Shown: positions 42,191-50,551, counted from the stretch's first letter. The stretch: DNA of 64,000 bases from Pseudolabrys sp. (GCA_030684935.1 JAUXXH010000016.1:1-64000), one strand, 5' to 3'. Notes: generated by a model from the letters alone, not told the origin. Numbers and translations are program-made.

Positions 42191-42208
42191 TCATCGCATC
42201 TGATGATA
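42191..42208. promoter_or_regulatory. Operator-like repeat before the DUF6471 gene
   Basis: TCATCGCATCTGATGATA lies within the palindrome TTATCATC-GCATCT-GATGATAA, 16 bases before the GTG start of the DUF6471 gene. It is a second copy of the repeat covering the transposase start. Confidence 0.65.
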
Positions 42209-42223
42209 ATTTAGGAGCTCGCC

Positions 42224-42481
42224 GTGGCCAAAAACTCCTTTAAAGACAATCCCTTAACGCAGGAATACGAGGAAAAGGCCAAAAACCTACTCAAATCGGA
42301 GCTAAAGCGTCGTGGCATCGGCTACCGGGAGCTTTCGGAAAAGTTGGCGGCTCTCGGCTTACAGGAGACGGAACGCAACCTCGCCAACAAGATCAGCCGT
42401 GGCGGCTTTTCGGCGGCTTTCTTTCTCCAATGTCTTGGAGCAATCGGGTGCACCACACTCAGGACGGCCGATGCCGACTAA
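42224..42481 (+). CDS. DUF6471 protein
   Basis: 85 aa from GTG 42224 with TTAGGAG upstream. The pattern AKNLLKSELKRRGIGYRELSEKLAALGLQETERNLANKISRGGFSAAFFLQCLGAIG is the DUF6471 family, which has the helix arrangement of a small helix-turn-helix protein (the RELSEKLAALG and NLANKISRG segments). It is divergent from the transposase and flanked by matching operator repeats, so a repressor of itself and of transposition is the simplest hypothesis. Confidence 0.8.
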   Translation: MAKNSFKDNPLTQEYEEKAKNLLKSELKRRGIGYRELSEKLAALGLQETERNLANKISRGGFSAAFFLQCLGAIGCTTLRTADAD

Positions 42482-42484
42482 GTC

Positions 42485-43447
42485 TTATTCGTCAAACAGG
42501 CTCGATTGCTTTGCTATTGGCCCAGCAGGGACAAACCGAATTACCTCCAGAACCTTATAGGACGGTTCGCCCTTCTTTCCCGCGCTATCAATTTCGGTCG
42601 TGATTTCTAGCTTCACTTGGTAGGCGTCCTCGACCATCGCGCCGCCGCGCTCCAAGGCTTCGTGAGCAATGTTCGTCTCAGATATGTCGGCGTAGATAAC
42701 ATCCTTGCCGAGTCTGAAACGCCAGCTAGGCGCGCGCTCATCATAAACGGGCGAGTAAACGCTGAGCCATGCAGGGGTGACTTCGACTTCCGGCTCCGTT
42801 TCCTTCGTCTCTTCGATACCGACGTTGCATGAAGCAACGATGTGCTCAACGTCGTCGTCCTTTATTTCGTCAACTACAACGTCGCCTTCCTTAAGTTGAA
42901 CCGTGTCAAACCCCTCCTGACCAAGAGGCAGAAGGGCGTCCCTGGTGGCCCTTAATGCCTTCGGATTTTCCGCTAGGTTGTAAATATGCTGGTGCACATG
43001 AACTGTGGCGTCGTCGCCCTGTATTCGGACCTCGACGGTCCCGGTTCTGTCAGAGTCAATTAGCGGAGTGACAGACTCAATTTTCCGACCGCGCCGCCAT
43101 TTTAAATACGCCAAGTAAGTCCCGGCGACCGTCGCGGGAGGCCCGCCTAATATACCAACCCACTCAAGGACGTTCTTGGCTGACTGGGCCTGCTCGGTCG
43201 AAAGCAGCTGCCGAACCTGCTCGTACAGGCCAACAACCAGCTCAAAATTAATATTGAAGCATTTATGCTCAAAGTCAGAGACAACCAACACCTTGGCGGT
43301 CGACTTCTTGCCGTTAAATTCCGAGTTTGCCTCGCGAAGAAGACGGCCAAAAGCCAGCAGCGCAGGCGCTAGCGTTTGCACGTCGATCGAATGATCGTCA
43401 CCGCGATCCTTGCCCAAATAGGCAACGGAAAACTCATGCCTGCTCAT
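42485..43447 (-). CDS. Unknown 320-aa passenger protein
   Basis: 320 aa from ATG 43447 (MSRHEFSVAYLGKDRGDDHSIDVQTL), with GGGG upstream. The N-terminal 100 residues look like a compact alpha/beta domain (LLAFGRLLREANSEFNGKKSTAKVLVVSDFEHKCFNINFELVVGL). A hydrophobic stretch (WVGILGGPPATVAGTYLAYLKW) may be a membrane helix. A C-terminal beta-rich half follows. I have the impression that similar proteins exist in other proteobacteria, but I know of no function. It is convergent with the DUF6471 gene and transcribed inward from the right end. A CCCCCCAG-AGTA-CTGGGGGG hairpin (43485-43504) stands upstream. Confidence 0.75.
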   Translation of the reverse strand: MSRHEFSVAYLGKDRGDDHSIDVQTLAPALLAFGRLLREANSEFNGKKSTAKVLVVSDFEHKCFNINFELVVGLYEQVRQLLSTEQAQSAKNVLEWVGILGGPPATVAGTYLAYLKWRRGRKIESVTPLIDSDRTGTVEVRIQGDDATVHVHQHIYNLAENPKALRATRDALLPLGQEGFDTVQLKEGDVVVDEIKDDDVEHIVASCNVGIEETKETEPEVEVTPAWLSVYSPVYDERAPSWRFRLGKDVIYADISETNIAHEALERGGAMVEDAYQVKLEITTEIDSAGKKGEPSYKVLEVIRFVPAGPIAKQSSLFDE

Positions 43448-43535
43448 GGCAGGCCCCTTATCATCTTCGGCCAAGAACCACCCTCCCCCCAGAGTACTGG
43501 GGGGATAGTCGCACAACCTAGGGGCGATGGGAACT

Positions 43536-43561
43536 GTTGGTGCATTTGCTACCTAAGGCCG
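43536..43561 (-). repeat. Right terminal inverted repeat
   Basis: 26 bases forming a perfect inverted copy of 39833-39858. It is followed directly by the second target duplication CGTGCGAG at 43562-43569. Confidence 0.95.
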
Positions 43562-44733
43562 CGTGCGAGCCAGCTGTCGCCGGTGTTGTCGATGCAGAGC
43601 CGCGCCTGCACGCACGCCAAATTGTCGTCACCGGCTGCGAACGCCTGCAAGGCGCGGCGCAGTTGGTTGGGTTCCGGCCTGTCCTCCGCGTCATAGACCG
43701 TCGCGAACGTGCCATGCGCAAACGGCAGCGCAACGTTGAGGGCCTTCGGCTTGGTGCGCGGGCCGCCGCTCGGCACCGGAATTACCGTCACCGGCAGGCG
43801 ATGAATGCGCGCGGCCAGCGCGGCGCGCGTTTCGCGGTCGTCGGCTTCCACCGCAATAATCAGATCGATTTTCTCGCGCGGATAATCGAGCCGCTCGAGC
43901 GCCGACAGCAAGCCGTCGACCGAGGCTGCTTCGCGGTACAGCGCGGCGATCACGGTGTAGACCGGCAGCGTGTCGTCGCCGCCGCCGGCCATCGGCGGCG
44001 GTCCGGGCTGCTCGAGCGTGGCGCAAAACAGGCGCAGGCCGAGCCAGGCCAGAAATACCGCGGCCAGCATCAGTTCGCAGGCGAGCAGAGTGATGCCGGG
44101 TGCGGCCGCGGCGGCCGCCAGCGTCAGCAGCCCGGCGGCCAGGACCGGCCATCGCGTGCCGCGCTTGGCCGATGGCGCGGCCGACAGCATCGGCCACACT
44201 TGCGCCAGCCGCTCCGCGGCGCGTGCGGCGATCGCCTGGCTTGCATGGCGCAGCACGAAACCGTTGAGCCGCGCCGCGCTGGTGAAGCAGAACCGGCGCG
44301 CCTGGGCGGGGTCGTCGTCGACAAGGCGCAGCAGTCTCCGCGTTGCCTGGCCGCGCGGGGCCACCACCAGGCGCAAACCGTCGCCCTCAATCAGCGGCAG
44401 CAGCCCGGCGGCGGCGGCGTCGATCAGCCGCTCGTCGCTCAGCGGGCACCGATCGCGCGAGACGCGGTCGAGCGGCTCAAACGCCACGCGGGTAGCGGCA
44501 CCAAGCGCGCGCAGGTAGTCGTCCTCACCGACGGCGCCGGCGGCGATCAGAGCCCGGTCGGCGCCAAAGCCGGTCTTGTCCGCTCGGTCCTCCGCGGCGG
44601 CGATGATGCCGGGAGCCAGCATCGGCCGCATGCAGTCGACCTCGGGAAAGCGGCTCGCGGGTGGACGACCGGCCGCGCCGCCATGAGGCCACAGGTCGGC
44701 GCGGGCCGCTCCGGTGCCAACTCCCGCCTGCAT
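43562..44733 (-). pseudogene. GT2 glycosyltransferase, N-terminal part (split by IS element)
   Basis: About 390 codons. The N-terminal region resembles the MshEN/GSPII-E-like domain found before some GT2 enzymes (PLSDERLIDAAAAGLLPLIEGDGLRLVVAPRGQATRRLLRLV). After two membrane helices the GT2 domain begins (LPVYTVIAALYREAASVDGLLSALERLDYPREKIDLIIAVEADDRETR and VYDAEDRPEPNQL with the metal-binding acidic residues). The frame stops just after the insertion point (GDSWLARGLR). The start may be 44733 or the Met codon at 44631. It would have synthesised or exported a surface polysaccharide; product unknown. Confidence 0.88.
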
Positions 44734-44877
44734 GCCCCCACCTGCCCATGCCGCCGCCCTGCGCGCGACTATACAGATGATACAACCCTAACGCGAGTCC
44801 GGAGTGTAGGGCTGCCATGCGGTGGACGACCCCGGCCCCGATAGCCCCGGCCTGCCGCCGGTGCTAGAAGCCGTTTC

Positions 44878-45072
44878 ATGTCAGGTTTCATGACCACTTT
44901 TCTGGTGCCGCTGGCGATCATTGCGGTGGCTGTCGTGCTGGTGCTCGGCCTCGTCAACATGATGCGCGGCGGCTCGCCCAACCGCTCGCAGTCGCTGATG
45001 CGATGGCGGGTGCTGCTGCAATTCGTCGCCATCATTGTCATCATGGTGTCGATCTGGATGATGGGCCGCTAG
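44878..45072 (+). CDS. Twin transmembrane (HIG1-like) protein
   Basis: 64 aa with two hydrophobic helices (FLVPLAIIAVAVVLVLGLVNMM and LLQFVAIIVIMVSIWMMG) joined by a polar loop, RGGSPNRSQSLMRWRV. This is the HIG1 / twin transmembrane pattern common in alphaproteobacteria, where related proteins are tied to the respiratory chain. It precedes the cobalamin adenosyltransferase by 16 bases and is probably co-transcribed. The long GT frame upstream runs the other way. Confidence 0.82.
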   Translation: MSGFMTTFLVPLAIIAVAVVLVLGLVNMMRGGSPNRSQSLMRWRVLLQFVAIIVIMVSIWMMGR

Positions 45073-45088
45073 AACCAGGGTCACCGCG

Positions 45089-45661
45089 ATGGTCGTGCTC
45101 AACCGCATTTACACCCGCACCGGCGACGACGGCACCACCGCGCTCGGCAGTGGCGCGCGGCGCAAGAAATACGACCTGCGGGTCGAGGCCTACGGCACCC
45201 TCGACGAGGTCAATGCCACGCTGGGCCTGGTCCGCCTGCACACCACCGGGGATGCCGCCTTCGATGCCGCGCTTGGCCGCATCCAGAACGACCTGTTCGA
45301 CGTCGAGGCCGATCTGTGCCTCGCCGAAAAAGGTCCGGGCGGCGCGCGGCTCACGGTCACCGACGTGCAAGTGGCCTGGCTGGAGGGTGAAATCGATCGC
45401 CTCAACGCCGACCTGGAGCCGCTGCGCTCCTTTATTCTCCCCGGCGGCAGTCCGGCCTCGGCCTATCTGCACCTCGCCCGCACGGTCTGCCGCCGCGGCG
45501 AGCGCATCATGGTGGCGCTGATGGACCAGGCCGGCGAGGAGGTCTCGGCGCCGTCGCTGAAATACGTCAACCGGCTGTCGGACTACCTGTTCGTCGCCGG
45601 CCGCTATGCCAACGACAAGGGCGCCAAAGACGTGCTGTGGTCGCCGGGACAGAATCGATAG
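45089..45661 (+). CDS. ATP:cob(I)alamin adenosyltransferase, PduO type
   Basis: 190 aa, full length for the PduO-type trimeric enzyme that adenosylates cob(I)alamin to form coenzyme B12. The ATP-binding N-terminus YTRTGDDGTTALGSGARRKKYDLRVEAYGTLDEVNATLGL is intact, as is RTVCRRGERIMVAL near the C-terminus. It belongs to a conserved neighbourhood with etfBA and 3-hydroxybutyryl-CoA dehydrogenase, probably linked to B12-dependent methylmalonyl-CoA metabolism; that link is inferred. Confidence 0.92.
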   Translation: MVVLNRIYTRTGDDGTTALGSGARRKKYDLRVEAYGTLDEVNATLGLVRLHTTGDAAFDAALGRIQNDLFDVEADLCLAEKGPGGARLTVTDVQVAWLEGEIDRLNADLEPLRSFILPGGSPASAYLHLARTVCRRGERIMVALMDQAGEEVSAPSLKYVNRLSDYLFVAGRYANDKGAKDVLWSPGQNR

Positions 45662-45765
45662 GCGCACCGGCCGCAGCGTGCGTCGCAGCATAAGCGTTGA
45701 CATGCCAACGGTGCGGCCTTTAGCTACCGCCGCCTGCCTGAAAGCCCATCTGGGAAAAGGGAAAT

Positions 45766-46515
45766 ATGAAAATTCTCGTGCCCGTGAAACGGGTGGTCGA
45801 CTACAACGTCAAGATCCGCGTCAAACCGGACGGCTCCGGCGTTGAACTCGCCAATATCAAGATGTCGATGAATCCGTTCGACGAGATCGCCGTCGAAGAG
45901 GCGATCCGTCTCAAGGAAGCCGGCAAGGCGACCGAGATCGTGGCGGTATCGATCGGACCGGCGCAGGCGTCCGAGACCATCCGCACTGCTTTGGCCATGG
46001 GCGCCGACCGCGGCATCCTGGTGAAGAGCGAAGGCACCGTCGAGCCGCTGGCCGTCGCCAAGATCCTCAAGGCCATTGTCGAGGCCGAACAGCCGGGGCT
46101 GGTTATTCTCGGCAAGCAGGCGATCGACGATGACAGCAACCAGACCGGCCAGATGCTGGCCGCGCTGCTGGGCTGGTCGCAGGGCACCTTCGCCTCCAAG
46201 ATCGTGATCGACGGCGACAGCGTGGCGGTGACGCGCGAAGTCGATGGCGGCCTGCAGACCGTGAAGCTGAAGGCGCCGGCGATCGTCACCACCGATCTGC
46301 GGCTGAACGAGCCGCGCTACGCCTCGCTGCCGAACATCATGAAGGCCAAGAAGAAGCCGATCGACGAGAAGTCGCCGGCCGATTACGGCGTCGACACCGC
46401 GCCGCGGTTGCAGGTGCTGAAGACCACCGAGCCGCCGGGCCGCAAGTCGGGCGTGAAGGTGGCCTCGGTCGCCGAACTGGTCGACAAGCTCAAGAACGAA
46501 GCGGGGATTCTATAG
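45766..46515 (+). CDS. etfB: Electron transfer flavoprotein beta subunit
   Basis: 249 aa, the normal length. It binds AMP and, with EtfA, accepts electrons from acyl-CoA dehydrogenases for ETF-ubiquinone oxidoreductase. Conserved segments include [37 protein letters not shown] and the loop [27 protein letters not shown] hexamer lies at 45697, but no good -10 follows it. EtfA starts 146 bases downstream, an unusual gap for etfBA caused by an inserted repeat. Confidence 0.95.
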   Translation: MKILVPVKRVVDYNVKIRVKPDGSGVELANIKMSMNPFDEIAVEEAIRLKEAGKATEIVAVSIGPAQASETIRTALAMGADRGILVKSEGTVEPLAVAKILKAIVEAEQPGLVILGKQAIDDDSNQTGQMLAALLGWSQGTFASKIVIDGDSVAVTREVDGGLQTVKLKAPAIVTTDLRLNEPRYASLPNIMKAKKKPIDEKSPADYGVDTAPRLQVLKTTEPPGRKSGVKVASVAELVDKLKNEAGIL

Positions 46516-46665
46516 ATGGCAACGCTTCTGCTCGCCGAGTTTTTCCCCTTGTCATGGCCGGGCTTGTCCCGGCCATCCCGATCGGGCAGGCGCAGTGCCC
46601 GCCTGAGCGGGATCACCGGGACAAGCCCGGTGATGACACTTCAGTTTGCGGGGACGTCTCAATGA
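46516..46665 (+). pseudogene. Relic of the original etfA start interrupted by a repeat
   Basis: Directly after the etfB stop, ATG 46516 opens MATLLLAE, nearly the same as the start of etfA ([11 protein letters not shown]). The frame then runs through a palindromic repeat (FFPLSWPGLSRPSRSG...) and stops after 49 codons in a TGA that overlaps the present etfA ATG. It is either a vestige of the ancestral start or a translated leader coupling etfB to etfA. Confidence 0.65.
46551..46637. repeat. Palindromic repeat between etfB and etfA
   Basis: GTCATGGCCGGGCTTGTCCC plus GG (46551-46572) is matched in inverse by 46616-46637 (CCGGGACAAGCCCGGTGATG plus AC), with two mismatches. The centre contains a further hairpin (GATCGGGCAGGCGC...GCCCGCCTGAGCGGGATC). 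This is a typical dispersed palindromic element. Confidence 0.85.
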
Positions 46666-47606
46666 CAATTCTTCTGCTCGCCGAACACGACAACAAGATC
46701 CTCAAGGACGCCACCCACAAGGCGCTCACCGCCGCCAAGGCGATCGGTGGCGACATCCATGTGCTGGTCGCCGGCAAGGATTGCCAGGCGGTCGCCGACA
46801 GCGCCGCCAAGCTCGACGGCGTCGCCAAGGTGCTGCTGGCTGACGCTGCGGCTTACGAACACAATCTGGCCGAGGGGCTGGCCGCCCTGATCGTGTCGCT
46901 GGCCGGGCCCTATGACACGCTGATCGCGCCGGCTACCACCAACGGCAAGAACGTGATGCCGCGCGTCGCCGCGCTGCTCGACGTCATGCAGGTGTCGGAT
47001 ATCACCAAGGTGATCGCGCCGGACACCTTTGAGCGTCCGGTCTATGCCGGCAACGCGATCCAGACGGTCAAATCGACCGACGCCAAGAAGGTCATCACCG
47101 TGCGCACCTCGACCTTCCAGGCCGCGGGCGAGGGCGGTTCGGCTAACGTCGAGGCCGCCACGGCCGCCGCCGATCCGGCGCTGTCGACCTTCGTCGGCGA
47201 GGAACTGTCGAAGTCGGACCGGCCCGAACTGACCTCGGCCAAGATCATCATCTCCGGTGGCCGCGCCATGCAGAACCGCGAGAACTTCGCCAAGTACATC
47301 GAGCCGGTGGCCGACAAGCTCGGCGCCGCGGTCGGCGCCTCGCGCGCGGCGGTCGATGCCGGCTACGCGCCCAACGACTGGCAGGTCGGCCAGACCGGCA
47401 AGGTGGTGGCGCCGGAGCTCTACATTGCGGTGGGTATTTCCGGTGCGATCCAGCATCTCGCCGGCATGAAGGACTCCAAGGTGATCGTCGCCATCAACAA
47501 GGACGAGGAAGCGCCGATCTTCCAGGTTGCCGACTACGGTCTGGTCGCCGATTTGTACCAGGCGCTGCCGGAACTGGATGCGGAACTGGCCAAACTTGGC
47601 CGCTGA
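46662..47606 (+). CDS. etfA: Electron transfer flavoprotein alpha subunit
   Basis: 314 aa. The FAD-binding C-terminal domain is complete ([71 protein letters not shown] and [10 protein letters not shown]). ATG 46662 gives the expected N-terminus [11 protein letters not shown]. It forms the ETF heterodimer with EtfB. The 5' end bears the scar of a repeat insertion with duplication of the first eight codons. Confidence 0.95.
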   Translation: MTILLLAEHDNKILKDATHKALTAAKAIGGDIHVLVAGKDCQAVADSAAKLDGVAKVLLADAAAYEHNLAEGLAALIVSLAGPYDTLIAPATTNGKNVMPRVAALLDVMQVSDITKVIAPDTFERPVYAGNAIQTVKSTDAKKVITVRTSTFQAAGEGGSANVEAATAAADPALSTFVGEELSKSDRPELTSAKIIISGGRAMQNRENFAKYIEPVADKLGAAVGASRAAVDAGYAPNDWQVGQTGKVVAPELYIAVGISGAIQHLAGMKDSKVIVAINKDEEAPIFQVADYGLVADLYQALPELDAELAKLGR

Positions 47607-47727
47607 CCGGGTTGCAGGTTTAATGCGGCACCGGTGGCGTTACCGCGCGGTTCGTCGTAAAAGTGCATAGAAACTAAACCGAAACCGAAGCCAAGAGCCG
47701 GGTCTTCGCATCGATCGGACAAAAGTT

Positions 47728-48609
47728 ATGGCGGTGAATATTCAAACTGTCGGCGTCATCGGCGCAGGCCAGATGGGCAACGGCATCGCCCATGTCTGCG
47801 CGCTGGCCGGCTTTTCGGTGATGCTCAACGATGTTGCCCCCGACCGCATCAAGGCGGCGATGGCGACCATCAATGGCAACATGGCGCGTCAGGTCGGCAA
47901 GAAGCTGATTACCGAAGAGGACCGCAAGGCGGCGCTGGCGCGCATCAAGCCGGCGGAGAAATACGACGATCTGGTCGGCTGCGATCTGGTGATCGAGACC
48001 GCGACCGAGAAGGAAGAGGTCAAGCGCCGGATCTTCACCGACCTGTGCGCGTCGCTCAAACCCGACGCGATGATCGCCACCAACACGTCGTCGCTGTCGA
48101 TCACCCGGCTGGCCTCGTCGACCGACCGCCCCGAGCGCTTTATCGGCATTCATTTCATGAATCCGGTGCCGCTGATGGAACTGGTCGAAATCATCCGCGG
48201 CATCGCCACCGATGACGCGACCTTCGAGAGCAGCAAGGAATTCGTCGCCAAGCTCGGCCGCACCATCGCGGTGTCGGAAGATTTCCCGGCCTTCATCGTC
48301 AACCGCATTCTGCTGCCGATGATCAACGAGGCGATCTACACGCTCTACGAGGGCGTCGGCAATGTCGAGGCGATCGACACCGCCATGCGGCTCGGTGCGC
48401 ATCATCCGATGGGGCCGCTCGAACTGGCCGACTTCATCGGCCTCGACACCTGCCTGTCGGTGATGCAGGTGCTGCACGAAGGGCTGGCGGACACCAAGTA
48501 CCGGCCATGCCCGCTGCTGGTGAAATATGTCGAGGCCGGCTGGCTTGGCCGCAAGACCCAGCGCGGCTTCTACGACTACCGCGGCGACAAGCCGGTGCCG
48601 ACGCGGTAA
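47728..48609 (+). CDS. 3-hydroxybutyryl-CoA dehydrogenase
   Basis: 293 aa. The N-terminal Rossmann motif VGVIGAGQMGNGIAHVCALAGFSVMLNDV binds NAD(P), and the catalytic dyad His is in IGIHFMNPVPLMELVEIIRG. The C-terminal dimer domain has FIVNRILLPMINEAIYTLYEGVG and AHHPMGPLELADFIGLDTC. It interconverts acetoacetyl-CoA and 3-hydroxybutyryl-CoA in butanoate or polyhydroxybutyrate metabolism. Its place after etfBA is conserved in this group. Start ATG 47728 is unambiguous. Confidence 0.94.
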   Translation: MAVNIQTVGVIGAGQMGNGIAHVCALAGFSVMLNDVAPDRIKAAMATINGNMARQVGKKLITEEDRKAALARIKPAEKYDDLVGCDLVIETATEKEEVKRRIFTDLCASLKPDAMIATNTSSLSITRLASSTDRPERFIGIHFMNPVPLMELVEIIRGIATDDATFESSKEFVAKLGRTIAVSEDFPAFIVNRILLPMINEAIYTLYEGVGNVEAIDTAMRLGAHHPMGPLELADFIGLDTCLSVMQVLHEGLADTKYRPCPLLVKYVEAGWLGRKTQRGFYDYRGDKPVPTR

Positions 48610-48618
48610 CTTTTTCTT

Positions 48619-48744
48619 GTCCCGGGCGCGGCGCAATGCGAAGCAGTGCGCCGCTGAACCGGGACCGTCCAAATTCTGAATTCGTAACGATCCCGGGTCT
48701 GCGGCGCGCCGTTCACTGCGTTCACGCTGCGCCGCGCCCGGGAC
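48619..48744. repeat. Large inverted repeat between two convergent genes
   Basis: GTCCCGGGCGCGGCGCA (48619-48635) and its perfect 17-base inverse (48728-48744) bound 126 bases that contain two internal palindromes (GTGCGCCGCTGAACCGGGAC and GATCCCGGGTCTGCGGCGCG). It fills the gap between the dehydrogenase and GST stops and may act as a terminator for both. Confidence 0.8.
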
Positions 48745-48753
48745 GCGTATCTG

Positions 48754-49398
48754 CTACGCTGCCATGTCCTCAAAATCGCCCATCTGCGCATCGAGCGCCC
48801 GCTTGAACGCGGGGCGTGCTTCGCACCGCAGGCGATAGGCCTCCAGCACCGGGATGCTGGCGACCAGGTCGCACTGCCGCGGAATGCGCAGCACCGTCGT
48901 CATCAGCAGATCGGCAGCGGTGAAGCGATCTTCCAGATAGTCGCGATCGTTCAGCCATGCGGCAAGCGATTGAAGTCTCATCTGCGCCATTGCGAGCGCC
49001 TGCGGCCGGCGTTGTTTGGCCCAGTCCTCGTTCGGATCGAACAGGTCGATCGTCGTCAGGTTCTGGATCGGCGGCTCGATCGTGTTCATCGCCGCGAACA
49101 TCCAGGCGATCATGCGGCTGCGGCCGGCGGCGTCCGATGGCGCCAGCACGTCGGACTGTTCGGCGATGCGCATGACAATGGCGGCGGATTCAAACATCGT
49201 GAAGCCGTCGTCGTCGATGGCCGGCACCTGTCCGAACGGCTGCATCGCGCGATAGGCCGGCGTATCCTTGTCGTCCTGTCCGATCCGCAGCGTCTGGTAG
49301 GGCTGCCCGGTCTCCTCGAGCGCCCAGCGGACCCTCAGGTCGCGCACCAGCCCCTTGGCGAACGGCGGCACCGAACGAAATGCACTCAACGTGATCAT
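48754..49398 (-). CDS. Glutathione S-transferase family protein
   Basis: 214 aa from ATG 49398 (MITLSAFRSVPPFAKGLVRDLRVRWALEETGQPYQT). A thioredoxin-like N-terminal domain with the conserved cis-Pro and Glu-Ser pair (FGQVPAIDDDGFTMFESAAIVMRIAE) is followed by the all-helical C-terminal domain (DRFTAADLLMTTVLR). The substrate cannot be read from sequence. It lies 31 bases downstream of the DUF899 gene in the same direction, probably the last gene of the ArsR-led operon. Confidence 0.86.
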   Translation of the reverse strand: MITLSAFRSVPPFAKGLVRDLRVRWALEETGQPYQTLRIGQDDKDTPAYRAMQPFGQVPAIDDDGFTMFESAAIVMRIAEQSDVLAPSDAAGRSRMIAWMFAAMNTIEPPIQNLTTIDLFDPNEDWAKQRRPQALAMAQMRLQSLAAWLNDRDYLEDRFTAADLLMTTVLRIPRQCDLVASIPVLEAYRLRCEARPAFKRALDAQMGDFEDMAA

Positions 49399-49429
49399 GG
49401 TCCTGAACTTTCTGTTTGGATGAAGCGCT

Positions 49430-50161
49430 TCAGCCGCAGCACGCCGCTTTGGCGATCGGCGCCTGTTCGTATTCGTCGTGGCGCTTGACCCACGACATGG
49501 TGAAGGGCAGCGCATCCTCGTCGCGGCCTTTGGGCACGAGGTCGAGCAGGTTGTAGGCGCCGACGATGATGTCGAGACCGCGGGCATAAGTGGAGTAGGT
49601 GCGGAATACCTCGCCGGCTGTGTTCCGGACGAAGACGCTGATGCCCGGCATTTCGTCGCCATAGACCTCGGTCGAGCCGAAATTGTAGATGCCTTCCTTG
49701 CCGACCTCGTCTTTGGGGAACGAGACCTTGAAGTCGTAGTTGAAGTCGTTGCCGTTCGACGACACCCACTTGAATTTCCAGCCCATGCGCTTCTTGTAGG
49801 CCTCGATCTCGGCCAGCGGCGCCCGCGAGATGGCCAGCATCGTCACATCGCGCTGGCCGAGGTGCGGTATTGCGCCGTCGAAATGATCGGCCACATACGA
49901 GCAGCTCTTGCAGCCTTCGCCCCAGCCGGGCGCCAGCATGAAGTGGTAGACGATCAACTGGCTCTTGCCGGCGAACAGGTCGGCCAGCGTCTCGCGGCCG
50001 TGCGGACCGTCGAACACGTAGGGCTTGTCGACCTTGACCCAGGGCAGCGCGCGCCGCTCCGCACTCAGGGCGTCGCGCGCCTTGGTGAATTCCTTCTCCC
50101 GGGCGAGCAGCGCCTTGCGCGCCGCCATCCAGTCTTCCTGCGATACCGTCGTATGTTGCAT
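49430..50161 (-). CDS. DUF899 thioredoxin-like protein
   Basis: 243 aa. The segments RRALPWVKVDKPYVFDGPHG, YHFMLAPGWGEGCKSCSYVADHFDG and the C-terminal GRDEDALPFTMSWVKRHDEYE define DUF899, a thioredoxin-fold family of unknown function. Two cysteines (GCKSCSY) resemble a redox pair. It sits in an operon with VOC, SRPBCC and ArsR genes, a grouping often seen in Hyphomicrobiales and Actinobacteria. Confidence 0.88.
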   Translation of the reverse strand: MQHTTVSQEDWMAARKALLAREKEFTKARDALSAERRALPWVKVDKPYVFDGPHGRETLADLFAGKSQLIVYHFMLAPGWGEGCKSCSYVADHFDGAIPHLGQRDVTMLAISRAPLAEIEAYKKRMGWKFKWVSSNGNDFNYDFKVSFPKDEVGKEGIYNFGSTEVYGDEMPGISVFVRNTAGEVFRTYSTYARGLDIIVGAYNLLDLVPKGRDEDALPFTMSWVKRHDEYEQAPIAKAACCG

Positions 50162-50173
50162 GGCGTTCTCCTT

Positions 50174-50548
50174 TCACATCTTGACGGGTGTCATCCAGCA
50201 GATGCCGGCGCCACCGGGTTCGGTGAGGACGGCGATACGGCCGACCTCCGGGACATCGAAGATCGGCCGCATCAGCCGGGCGCCGAGGGCCTGCGCCTGC
50301 TTCACCCGGGCATCCACGTCGTCGACGGCGATGTAGGGCAGCCAGCCTTCCGGCACGTTCGCGCATTCGGGGCCCTCAAGCGGAAACAGGCCGCCGATGC
50401 GCTGGTCGCCCATCTTGGCGATCCAGTAGGTGCCGTTGGGACTGGGCATCGATTCAAAGGTCCAGCCCAGCGCCTTGGCGTAGAAGGCCTTCGCCTTGTC
50501 GATGTCGTGGGTCACCAGTTCGTTCCAGATGAAGCTGCCGTGGGCCAT
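50174..50548 (-). CDS. VOC family (glyoxalase-like) protein
   Basis: 124 aa with two beta-alpha-beta-beta-beta modules: GSFIWNELVTHDIDKAKAFYAKALGWTFE and WLPYIAVDDVDARVKQAQALGARLMRPIFDVPEVGRIAVLTEPGGAGICWM. Proteins of this type bind small molecules or metals, and some act in antibiotic or aldehyde detoxification. The substrate is unknown. It lies between the SRPBCC and DUF899 genes with gaps of 3 and 12 bases. Confidence 0.88.
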   Translation of the reverse strand: MAHGSFIWNELVTHDIDKAKAFYAKALGWTFESMPSPNGTYWIAKMGDQRIGGLFPLEGPECANVPEGWLPYIAVDDVDARVKQAQALGARLMRPIFDVPEVGRIAVLTEPGGAGICWMTPVKM

Positions 50549-50551
50549 CGT

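Larger units (their letters stand above)
39833..43561. mobile_element. IS1595-family transposon with passenger genes (3729 bp)
   Basis: The ends are perfect 26-bp inverted repeats: 39833-39858 (CGGCCTTAGGTAGCAAATGC then ACCAAC) and 43536-43561, flanked by the 8-bp duplication CGTGCGAG. Inside are an IS1595-type transposase, a coiled-coil protein, a tRNA-Thr-like gene, an RHH-like protein, a DUF6471 protein and a 320-aa unknown. Joining the two flanks with one target copy restores an uninterrupted 674-codon glycosyltransferase frame. The perfect ends and duplication suggest recent insertion. Parts of the interior are visibly richer in A+T than the surroundings. Confidence 0.95.

Noticed and set aside
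39833..43561. Prophage or integrative element with integrase
   Set aside because: There is no integrase and no phage structural or replication gene. The ends, target duplication and transposase fit an IS1595-type transposon.
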